A stretch of 64,000 bases of DNA, from positions 1-64,000 of the forward strand of contig CAYMFM010000016.1 in assembly GCA_964389685.1 (NCBI GenBank), in the 5' to 3' direction. Under the pieces are notes generated by a model that saw only the letters and a program-made list of their open reading frames with translations, had not been told where the DNA came from and ran no database searches. The stretch is from G020353115 sp964389685 (lineage in GTDB: Bacteria > Bacteroidota > Bacteroidia > Bacteroidales > VadinHA17). Positions 53,627-61,589 of the stretch are shown one piece after another. The position numbers and the translations under genes are program-made. The stretch's first letter is position 1. Each line of letters opens with the position of its first letter.

Positions 53627-53779
53627 TAATCCAATCTGTAAAGGCTTTACTCATTTGATTTTTTTTGATTTTTTTTGGGGGGGATAGAGTTTGGTAGTGG
53701 TTTTTAGGAAATGGAAAGATGCATTGGGAAACCGATTACCCGCTTATTTCTAACCTCTTTCAGGCACTTCGTCTTAACG

Positions 53780-53935
53780 CCTGGTGTATTCTGGTCCATG
53801 GAATATATTCCCATAGAATTACCAAGCAGTTGGACCATATTTTTGGATATTCAACAACCCCGGGTTGCACCCTGTTTCACAGGGTTTACCCGGGGCTATT
53901 TATTATTAAACCCCGCCGGGGTATTTACAATATTT
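53780..53935 (+). repeat. Dispersed inverted-repeat element (GTGAAATA family), copy B
   Basis: The sequence GCCTGGTGTATTCTGGTCCA through CCCCGGGTTGCACCCTGTTT, CACAGGGTTTACCCGGGGC and ACCCCGCCGGGGTAT resembles the inverse of 16449-16675. It sits in the gene-free stretch 53640-54077, which also has ATGGAGCAACATGAAACAAC and CATCATTCATCATTCATC tracts. Confidence 0.65.
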
Positions 53936-54077
53936 ACTAAAATTGAACTCACCAGAATCTTAAAAACTAAAAACAGTATGGAGCAACATGAAACAACATG
54001 GAACCATATGAAACATCAATCATCATTCATCATTCATCATTCATCATTCATAACTCACTTCTCACACTCTCATCATC

Positions 54078-54863
54078 TCACTCACTCCCTTCAATTTCTA
54101 TCTCCTTCCCTGCTCCGGCTTTAATAAAATGATCACCGTATGCTTCCTGGAACATTTCGATTGCTTTATCGCCGGTGCAGTGTGTGGGGGCTACATTACG
54201 AACACCCATATCCTTAAAATCCTGGATGATCTCCGCGATCTGCGCTTCAGAACGTCCACCCAGATGGAATCCCCCGAGAACAAGGTAGATATCCTTTTTA
54301 TGAATTTCTTTCACCCTGGCTACCATTTCAGTAATTCCGGGATGGGCACAACCGGTAATGACCACCAATCCTTTGGGTGTATCCATCACCAGGGCCTGTT
54401 CTTTGATGGTAGTTCCCATCTCGCCGGACAGGTACCAGCCATTTCCCAGATCTCTTGGTTTTTCATCGCGAACAACTTTGGCACCGGTATCTTTTATCCG
54501 TTTAATATCAGCATCGGAAGTACTGTACGGCATATAAACGGTCAGGTCATTTTTTGTTTCAAGCACCGTATGAAGATTGCCAGTATGGTCTCCATGGTTG
54601 TGAGAGATCACGATCATATCAACGCGGTTGAGGTTCTCTTTCAGTTCTGTCAGATTGTGAATAAAGACATCTTTCTTTGTCCCTGTATCAAAGAGTAAAG
54701 TGCTGGATTTGTAATCAATGATGCAGGAGAATCCCCAGTCAGCCTGACATTTATCCTTATGCAGGTAGTTGTCATAGATTATCGTAATCTTCTGGGCATC
54801 CATTTCAATAGAGAACGTGTAAAAAAACGCGATTAATAAAAAGAAAAAAAATTTTGTTTTCAT
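54078..54863 (-). CDS. Secreted MBL-fold metallohydrolase
   Basis: The 261-residue protein has a signal peptide ending near MDAQ, then DWGFSCIIDYKSSTLLFDTG, the metal motif IVISHNHGDHTGNLHTVLE, ITGCAHPGITEMV and LVLGGFHLGGRSEAQ, with a final THCTGDKAIEMF. These are the marks of the MBL group related to methanopterin-type beta-ribofuranosylaminobenzene phosphate synthases and archaeal 'Zn-dependent hydrolases'. The signal suggests a periplasmic location. It stands alone; the stop lies in GAGTGAGTGAGATGATG repeats. Confidence 0.87.
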   Translation of the reverse strand: MKTKFFFFLLIAFFYTFSIEMDAQKITIIYDNYLHKDKCQADWGFSCIIDYKSSTLLFDTGTKKDVFIHNLTELKENLNRVDMIVISHNHGDHTGNLHTVLETKNDLTVYMPYSTSDADIKRIKDTGAKVVRDEKPRDLGNGWYLSGEMGTTIKEQALVMDTPKGLVVITGCAHPGITEMVARVKEIHKKDIYLVLGGFHLGGRSEAQIAEIIQDFKDMGVRNVAPTHCTGDKAIEMFQEAYGDHFIKAGAGKEIEIEGSE

Positions 54864-55334
54864 AATAATAGTTTAACATGGTTTTAGAACGATAATTGCA
54901 AGTAACAACAGATCTACCAAGTCCTAACCAATTCTTCTTCCTGCAGGATTCTGAATTTTTCAATCAAAGGTAAACAATCCCGGGAAAAGTTGAATCGTTT
55001 ATCCAGGAAACTTACCCATTCCTTTACAAACAAAGATGGAATCTGGCTAATTGTTAAATGTTAATTGTTAATTGGTTAAAAAAACAACTATTAACATTTA
55101 ACTTTTAACTCCATTGTCCGTTTCCGTACCCCGGTTGCCTAATTCCGGACACTTAAAAACCATTACTCAATCTTCATTTTAAAATTCAATGCCTTGGTAT
55201 TCATTTAATTAATTCATTTGGCACAATTCATGTTTTTAATTTTTATCAAGTTTTATTTATTTACCTATTTTACCTAAAAAGATAATTCAATTAACCACTA
55301 TTGATTAACAATCAACGAGTAAAACCATTGATCC

Positions 55335-57755
55335 ATGTTTAGCAATTATGTAAAGATTGCCATCCGGAACCTGTTCAATAACAAATTATTCTCTTTTATT
55401 AATGTTTTCGGTCTTTCGGTGGGCATTGCGTGCACTTTCCTGATTGTCCTGAACATACAGGATGAACTTTCATACGATCGATTTTTCGAAGATGGAAACC
55501 GGATCTACCGGGTTGCCCTCAACCGGATCTATCCGGCTAACCAGGTTGATTATGCTGTCATCCCGATATCTATCGGGGAGGCAATGGAGATGGATTTTCC
55601 TGAGGTGGAGAGTTGTTCAAGGGTATTCTCCCGGGACAATGAGTTCATTACACAGGTTGGGGAGAAGCAATTCAGGGAACGGTATGTGGTTCTTGCCGAT
55701 TCAAATTTTTTTGAATTTTTTGATTTTCCCCTGATTGAGGGGGATAAGTCAGCCGTGCTTAAAACACCGAATGGATTTGTACTCACACAATCTACGGCAA
55801 GAAGGTATTTCGGTGATTCGGCTGCTGTGGGAAAGATCATCACAGTCCCAAACGGTGAATTTATGGTTACCGGTGTATGTGGAGATGTTCCCGGGAATTC
55901 ACATTTCAGATTTGATTTTGTAGGGAACCTTGCAGCAACGGGATTAACCAGGATTCCCGATTACCTTGCCTTCTCAGTCAAGACCTACCTGAAACTAAAA
56001 GAGGGAACAGATCCTGAAGCATTGGAATCCAAGTTTCCGGGTCTGGTTGAACGATATGCAGCGGGACAGATCGAATCGCGTATGGGCGTTACGTTTAAAG
56101 ATTACACTGCTGCTGGTAACGGCTACAATTACTTTCTTCAACCCCTCAAAGACATTCACCTGCATTCCAATCTCAGAAATGAAATAAAGCCAAATGGCAA
56201 CATTATCTACGTCTATATCTTTATCGTCGTTGCGGCTTTTCTTCTCATCATAGCCTGCATCAACTTTATGAATCTTTCCACTGCACGTTCGACAGACAGA
56301 GCGCTTGAGGTGGGTATGCGGAAGATTTTGGGAGCTCAGAAAAAACAGCTGGTCTGGCAATTCTTAAATGAATCGTTAGCCACTGTAGCCTTAGGTTTGA
56401 TATTCGCTCTTGTACTGACTGAACTAATGCTTCCGGCATTCAATAACCTGGCAGGAAAGAGCCTTGAGATCGAATATTTTGGCAATTGGTTTACCCTGCC
56501 AATTCTGCTTGGTCTCGGGCTTTTTGTCGGTTTCATCGCGGGCAGCTATCCCTCGTTTTTTTTATCCTCCATGCAGCCACTCCATTTCATGAAGGGCCGG
56601 TTCATATCAACGAAAGCAGGTTCCTTTTTACGCAATGCTCTTGTGGTATTTCAATTCAGTATTTCCATCATTCTGATCGCTGTAACACTCCTCGTACGGC
56701 AGCAGATGGATTTTTTCATGAATAAAGATCTTGGGTTCAGGAAAGAAAACATCCTGGTACTGGAAAGGGCTTTTTCCCTGCGGGAAAACCTGGACGCATT
56801 CAGGCAGGAACTTCTTACATATCCTGATATTGAATCGGTTGCCAGTTCAAATACACCGGTTTCCGGAGGATATTATTTTGGCAACTTTTTTCAGACCAGC
56901 AACATGAGTTCTGAAGTGCTGACAACGGATGCCATGGTGATCGATGAAAATTTTATTAAAACCCAAGGGCTTACACTGGTAGATGGAAGAAGTTTTTCTG
57001 AGGAATTCAATGATTCCCTTTCCCTGATCATCAATGAATCCACCATTACAGAATTCGGACTGGAAAACCCGGTCGGCTCCACAATGCATCTCAACCTCGA
57101 TCAGGGTTCTACGGCACAAATGACCATTGTAGGTGTGGTAAAGGACTTTCATAATAATTCGCTGCATCAGAACATAAAGGCATTTGTATTGTTTAGCGAT
57201 ACAGGGCCCTATAACGGCAGGGGCATCCTGAACATCAAAGTCAAGCCTGAAAACATCAGTAAAACGATTGCTTATATTGAGCAGAAGTGGCAGGAATTTC
57301 TACCGGAACAGCCCATCTCCTATTCGTTTCTTGATAACAACCTTGAAACGATGTATACGAACGAAAAAACCTCCGGGCAGATCTTCGGGGTATTCAGTCT
57401 GCTCGCTATTGTGATCGCCACGGTAGGATTATTTGGGTTGGCTGCTTTTGTCGCCCAGAAAAGAACCAAAGAGATCGGGATCAGAAAAGTAATGGGTTCA
57501 ACGGTTTTCATGATCATCACCCGGCTTTCCGGCAGTTTTACAAAGCTGATCGGGATTGCTTTCATCATTGCCACACCCCTGGCATTTTTCGCCATGAAGA
57601 AATGGTTGCAGAATTTTGCATATCAAACTCCTGTAGGTGCCTGGATATTTATCCTGGCAGGGTTGATTGCCCTGATTATTGCCCTGATAACCATTAGCTT
57701 CCACACCCTGAAAGTGGCCAATTCCAATCCGGCGGATTCGTTGAGGTATGAGTGA
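55335..57755 (+). CDS. MacB/FtsX-type ABC transporter permease
   Basis: This 806-residue inner-membrane protein is built like the one at 13207-15576: first helix ~20-42, periplasmic MacB core, FtsX block at ~285-400 (DRALEVGMRKILGAQKKQLV), second core, and a final FtsX block with RTKEIGIRKVMGSTVF and the NPADSLRYE tail. Its ATPase is not adjacent. The long AT-rich leader 54864-55334 (471 bases) has no gene; it contains GTTAAATGTTAATTGTTAAT and ATTAACATTTAACTTTTAAC tracts and no clear promoter. Confidence 0.92.
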   Translation: MFSNYVKIAIRNLFNNKLFSFINVFGLSVGIACTFLIVLNIQDELSYDRFFEDGNRIYRVALNRIYPANQVDYAVIPISIGEAMEMDFPEVESCSRVFSRDNEFITQVGEKQFRERYVVLADSNFFEFFDFPLIEGDKSAVLKTPNGFVLTQSTARRYFGDSAAVGKIITVPNGEFMVTGVCGDVPGNSHFRFDFVGNLAATGLTRIPDYLAFSVKTYLKLKEGTDPEALESKFPGLVERYAAGQIESRMGVTFKDYTAAGNGYNYFLQPLKDIHLHSNLRNEIKPNGNIIYVYIFIVVAAFLLIIACINFMNLSTARSTDRALEVGMRKILGAQKKQLVWQFLNESLATVALGLIFALVLTELMLPAFNNLAGKSLEIEYFGNWFTLPILLGLGLFVGFIAGSYPSFFLSSMQPLHFMKGRFISTKAGSFLRNALVVFQFSISIILIAVTLLVRQQMDFFMNKDLGFRKENILVLERAFSLRENLDAFRQELLTYPDIESVASSNTPVSGGYYFGNFFQTSNMSSEVLTTDAMVIDENFIKTQGLTLVDGRSFSEEFNDSLSLIINESTITEFGLENPVGSTMHLNLDQGSTAQMTIVGVVKDFHNNSLHQNIKAFVLFSDTGPYNGRGILNIKVKPENISKTIAYIEQKWQEFLPEQPISYSFLDNNLETMYTNEKTSGQIFGVFSLLAIVIATVGLFGLAAFVAQKRTKEIGIRKVMGSTVFMIITRLSGSFTKLIGIAFIIATPLAFFAMKKWLQNFAYQTPVGAWIFILAGLIALIIALITISFHTLKVANSNPADSLRYE

Positions 57756-58019
57756 GCGATGGAGCGATGTGTGAAGGGAATCACTTGAAGGGGTTAAGCA
57801 GTGCAAGTTTTATTATCAGGCTATTGTCATACCTGCCTGCGTGTCGTCGCCAAAGGCTATGGTCGCCGGTGACCGACAGGTAGGCCTACGAAACGAACGC
57901 AGTTAATATAGCATCAACGATCTACCAACGAAACGCTTCCCCGGAACGACTATTCTATGAATTGTTGTGCCACCCTCATCTTTTTGCTCCAGTGGCCATT
58001 CCGGCCGAGAGCAAAACCC

Positions 58020-58270
58020 TGGTAGAATAGAATTAATCTCCATGCTACAAAATTGCTCCATCGGAGCAAAACATTGGTAGTTCTGATGTGTCTGTCGAAA
58101 TCATCTTCGCTCCGTAGGTGCGAAACCATTTTTTTTCAAAAACATAGAGATGATGTTAAAATAGTGTCGCTCCCCTGGAGCGATTTGAATGTGGTGCCAT
58201 GTTATTCTACCAACGTGCCGCTCCGCTGGAGCGGGTTGTTTTTCGTTTTCTGTTGTGCTACCAAACGCGT
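58020..58270 (+). repeat. Dispersed element with GCTCC/GGAGC palindromes, copy 2
   Basis: Hairpins of the form TTGCTCCATCGGAGCAA, TCGCTCC...GGTGCGA, TCGCTCCCCTGGAGCGA and CCGCTCCGCTGGAGCGG are separated by GATTTGAATGTGGTGCC and TACCAACGTG text. The same order occurs inverted at 21270-21452. It follows the permease gene in the gene-free stretch 57756-58643, which also has CGTCGCC/GGTCGCCGG dyads near 57845 and AGCCGAAGC/GCGAAGGCT near 58340. Confidence 0.65.
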
Positions 58271-58408
58271 CGCACCTGTTTGCAGACAGAACCGAGGACC
58301 TGTTTATCTTATCTCTCTTTCTTCTCTATGGCCTATGCTTTGTCAGCCGAAGCTTTAGCGAAGGCTGGTTCTATGCCCTCTGACTTTTTCCTTTTTACTT
58401 TTTACTTG

Positions 58409-58438
58409 CCTGTGTTTTTTGTGCACAAAAAACACAGG
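58409..58438. repeat. Perfect 30-base palindrome
   Basis: CCTGTGTTTTTTGTG is followed directly by its exact inverse CACAAAAAACACAGG with no loop. It is joined to the stem-loop at 58437-58458. Confidence 0.8.
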
Positions 58439-58458
58439 TGCCGGATTGCTCCGGCACC
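58437..58458 (-). terminator. Candidate terminator of the murB-murA operon
   Basis: On the minus strand GGTGCCGGA-GCAA-TCCGGCACC is followed by TGTGTTTTTTG. It lies about 190 bases downstream of the murA stop. A similar GGTGC...GCACC terminator follows susD. Confidence 0.55.
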
Positions 58459-58643
58459 AGGATTCCATTACCCATTAACCCAAATTTCACCTATGAATCC
58501 CACTGAAAAAAAGAAAATGGCACGTTGTGGGAGGTCGAGTAATTTGTTACAATATACAAAAAAATTGAATTGAAATCAATAATTCCATCATTTTTGATTG
58601 TGATTTTTTCCGTTAAAAAATAATATTTGGAAAAAATATTCCT

Positions 58644-59903
58644 TTAGTCCAGCCGTTCGATGGTAGCGCCGAGGTTTTTCAGGCGTTCGTTAATATTCTC
58701 ATAACCGCGGTCGATCAGTTCCGCATGGTCGATAATGCTGGTGCCCTTAGCCGTTAATGCAGCGATGACCAGGGCAATACCGGCCCGAATATCGGGGCTG
58801 CTCAGTTCCTGTCCGCGCAGTTTTGTCGGACCGGTTACCAGGACACGATGGGGATCGCATTGTGTAATCTGTGCACCCATGAGGATGAGTTTATCGACAA
58901 AAAACATACGCGATTCATACATCCAATCGTGACACAGAGTGGTACCCTGCGCCTGGGTTGCCAGGACAATCATGGGGCTCATCAGATCGGTAGGAAAGGC
59001 GGGCCAGAGACCCGTTTGAATTTTAAGACCACGTGAGGAAAGTTGGGCAGGTTTTACCTGCATGGTATTGAAGTCCGGAAAGTGCAGGTTGACACCCAAA
59101 AGATTCAAATAGTGTTCCGTCATTATTAAATCTTTTTTAACGGCATTATGAATGGTAATTTCTCCTCCAGTGGCAGCGGCGGTGATAGCGAAAGTCCCGG
59201 CTTCGATATGATCTGCAACCAAAGTGTGTTCGAATCCCGATAATTTTTTTACACCTGTGATATGCAACTTATTGGTTCCCTCACCTTCAATCTTAGCACC
59301 CATCTGTTCCAAAACACAGCATAAATCGTTAACATGAGGTTCGCAAGCGGCGTTTTCAATAATAGAAGTACCGGTTATGGACGATGCATAGATCAGGGCG
59401 TTTTCGGTTGCAGTAACGGAGGTTTCCTTTAAGAATAAATTAGCAGGTTTACGTTTAGCAATTTGGAGGCTATAGTCTGTTTCCGTGACTTCAATGGTTG
59501 CACCGAAGGATTGAAAAACATTAAAATGGCTATCCAGATTCCTGCGTCCAATCACGCAGCCTCCCGGCGGTGCTAAAGACACACTGCCGGTGCGGCTCAG
59601 TAGCCCTCCCAAATAGAGAATAGATGCCCGCAGCCGCCTGGCCAAGGGCGTTTCAATCGAATTCTTGGTAATACCACCGCTTATTTCAACCTTGCCAGGA
59701 GCAGTTTTATGTACCTGCTTTCCTAAACTTTCCAGGATGGTTAACATCGTAGATACATCCACGATATCCGGTAGATTATTGATCCGGCATAATTCATCCG
59801 TTAAGACAGAGGCAGCGATAATCGGCAAGGCAGCATTTTTATTGCCGGCAACGGTTATCTCTCCGTGCAGCGGGTTAGCACCCTTAATTTTGAATTTTGA
59901 CAT
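58644..59903 (-). CDS. murA: UDP-N-acetylglucosamine 1-carboxyvinyltransferase
   Basis: The 419-residue enzyme adds enolpyruvate to UDP-GlcNAc, the first committed step of peptidoglycan synthesis. The conserved lysine lies in GNKNAALPIIAA (Lys22), the active-site cysteine in PPGGCVIGRRNLDSHF (Cys116, the fosfomycin target), and TDLMSPMIVLATQAQG, LSSPDIRAGIALVIAAL and LIDRGYENINERLKNLGA are intact. Length is standard. It follows murB by five bases on the same strand. Pairing of murB and murA outside the division cluster is unusual for Bacteroidota. Confidence 0.95.
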   Translation of the reverse strand: MSKFKIKGANPLHGEITVAGNKNAALPIIAASVLTDELCRINNLPDIVDVSTMLTILESLGKQVHKTAPGKVEISGGITKNSIETPLARRLRASILYLGGLLSRTGSVSLAPPGGCVIGRRNLDSHFNVFQSFGATIEVTETDYSLQIAKRKPANLFLKETSVTATENALIYASSITGTSIIENAACEPHVNDLCCVLEQMGAKIEGEGTNKLHITGVKKLSGFEHTLVADHIEAGTFAITAAATGGEITIHNAVKKDLIMTEHYLNLLGVNLHFPDFNTMQVKPAQLSSRGLKIQTGLWPAFPTDLMSPMIVLATQAQGTTLCHDWMYESRMFFVDKLILMGAQITQCDPHRVLVTGPTKLRGQELSSPDIRAGIALVIAALTAKGTSIIDHAELIDRGYENINERLKNLGATIERLD

Positions 59904-59908
59904 AATGG

Positions 59909-60925
59909 CTACTTAATAATCTCAACTTCAGTTTTTAATTCCAATCTCAATTCATGTTGGGCGCGTTCTTTGATTAACTGGATTAAATATAATACATCCT
60001 CAGCGGACGCACCCCCCATATTCTCAATGAAAGCCGCATGTTTGGTCGAGATCATTGCATTTCCTTTTTTGGTGCCTTTCAGACAAAGCACTTTATCGAT
60101 AAGATAGCCCACACTATTGGTAGGAATACCCAGACCAGCTTTCTCTTCCTGAGTTAAGTTCTGGAAAATGCATCCGGCTGAACGCTGCGGCTGGTTGGCT
60201 TTGTAATGTGCCCACTCACGTGATAACTGCTTTGCCCTGGCTACATTACCCCGTTTAAGGCGTAATATCACCTCCAGAACAATTTCTTCCGTTTCATGTA
60301 AAACTGACCAATCGTACGCAAATCTGAAATAACCCCGATTAACCTCTTTGATTAAAGTACCGGATAGAAGAGTAACGCTTTCAATACGTTCGCAAAAATA
60401 ATGATCGGCACCATGCATATTCATATAAAGGGCTCCACCGACGGTGGCCGGAATACCGGTAAACCATTCCAGTCCGGTAATACCGGCTTTAAATAATTGT
60501 TCAATCAATTTGGCAATGCTATTGCCTGAAGCAACTTTAACCAGGACCTCCTCTGCATCTTCTGTTTCATCAACCTGAGGTAAATCGGCACTTTCCCCGT
60601 AACGGTCTTCCACTGGATATTCTATTTTCTTCGTGGAGGGTGGGAGCATAAGCTCCCAGCCCTGTGTGCGGTTAACTACTATTAATCCCCTGTATCCGCT
60701 GTCGGAAATGATCAAGTTACTACCTTTACCGATGAGTTTAAACGGGTATCCTACGTCGCGTGCAATTGTAATGACGGTGATGAGTTGCCTGGTTGTTTCC
60801 GCAACGACCAGGATGTCAGCCGGGCCGCCGACACCCAGGGTAGTATACTTCGCCAGAGGTATATCCCGATGGATGGCTATAGAACTTTTTTGTAATTGCG
60901 AAATGATACTCTTATAGTTATCCAT
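59909..60925 (-). CDS. murB: UDP-N-acetylenolpyruvoylglucosamine reductase
   Basis: The 338-residue FAD enzyme reduces the enolpyruvyl group to lactyl, producing UDP-MurNAc. FAD motifs are TTLGVGGPADILVVAETT, IGKGSNLIISDSGYRGLIVV and GLEWFTGIPATVGGALYMNM; RSAGCIFQNLTQEE carries the catalytic serine and the final ELRLELKTEVEII the glutamate. Between the second and third motifs is an insertion of about 35 residues (EYPVEDRYGESADLPQVDET) absent from compact type II enzymes. It is the first gene of the pair with murA. Confidence 0.93.
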   Translation of the reverse strand: MDNYKSIISQLQKSSIAIHRDIPLAKYTTLGVGGPADILVVAETTRQLITVITIARDVGYPFKLIGKGSNLIISDSGYRGLIVVNRTQGWELMLPPSTKKIEYPVEDRYGESADLPQVDETEDAEEVLVKVASGNSIAKLIEQLFKAGITGLEWFTGIPATVGGALYMNMHGADHYFCERIESVTLLSGTLIKEVNRGYFRFAYDWSVLHETEEIVLEVILRLKRGNVARAKQLSREWAHYKANQPQRSAGCIFQNLTQEEKAGLGIPTNSVGYLIDKVLCLKGTKKGNAMISTKHAAFIENMGGASAEDVLYLIQLIKERAQHELRLELKTEVEIIK

Positions 60926-60942
60926 AGCTGTCCCGGTTAGAA

Positions 60943-60950
60943 CAAATTTA
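60943..60950 (-). promoter_or_regulatory. Candidate -7 element for murB
   Basis: On the minus strand TAAATTTG fits the Bacteroidota TAnnTTTG element, 18 bases before the start codon. No good -33 TTTG is seen. Confidence 0.35.
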
Positions 60951-61031
60951 TGAACTTATTTAACATAAATAACTTGAGATCCTATATTTATACAATAACC
61001 GCGAATAAAGAAAAGTACCAAAAGAGGGTGG

Positions 61032-61262
61032 CCTCAGATCATTTTCGGGTACCTGTCGTTTCGGTTGCCCACGCGTTACAACTCTCCCGCCACCTGCCTA
61101 AACGGCAGGTACATTGGCGGGGTCAGACAGTAACGCTTACTTGCCCCGTGAAATAACGCATCACATCAGCAAATCCTTCCGTGTTTACAACTATTTCACA
61201 GGGCAGGGGCCCTCGCTTCGCAACCTGCATCAACCGATACTTTTTCCGAAAATGATCTGAGG
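61032..61262. repeat. Element bounded by a 17-base perfect inverted repeat (contains GTGAAATA family copy D)
   Basis: CCTCAGATCATTTTCGG at 61032-61048 recurs in inverse at 61246-61262. Inside are CACCTGCC-TAAAC-GGCAGGT and the arms GCCCCGTGAAATAAC (61143 onward) and CTATTTCACAGGGC (61191 onward), which relate it to the copies at 16449, 21586 and 53780. Confidence 0.65.
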
Positions 61263-61283
61263 GCAAAAGTCGACCTGACGGAG

Positions 61284-61493
61284 TTAACCCGCATTATTCA
61301 TGCAAAAACGTAGTGCATTGCATGAATGTGTGATGGATAGAGGGAAGCAATGCGGGAACCGAACTCGCCTTGAGCGAGTGAGCTCACCGAAGGTAAACCC
61401 CGACAAGAAAATACCCAAATTTGAGGATTGGAATGAACTCAAATTTGTGGTATTTCTTCGTCGTCAGGATTATTTATGAATAATCCGGGTTAA
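61284..61493. repeat. 210-base MITE-like element with TTAACCCG ends
   Basis: The left end TTAACCCGCATTATTCATGC and the inverse of the right end TTAACCCGGATTATTCATAA share about 18 bases. These ends match the 88-base repeats at 6126 and 25747. The interior has AAATTTGAG/CTCAAATTT arms and no coding frame. Confidence 0.6.
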
Positions 61494-61505
61494 AAACAAA
61501 AAAAA

Positions 61506-61535
61506 GAGGTGCCGGGAATCAGCACCTCCTTTTTT
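61506..61535 (-). terminator. Rho-independent terminator of susD
   Basis: GAGGTGC/GCACCTC stem with loop CGGGAATCA. On the minus strand it is followed by a T run, and A/T runs lie on both sides, so it could work in both directions. Confidence 0.8.
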
Positions 61536-61589
61536 TATCGTAACACTGACAGGACTGTAAAAGACCCGGTCAGGTTGTATGGTGTTTCA

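Noticed and set aside
53711..54124. Plus-strand frame of 137 codons
   Set aside because: It spans a dispersed repeat and CATCATT tracts; the translation is low-complexity at the end.
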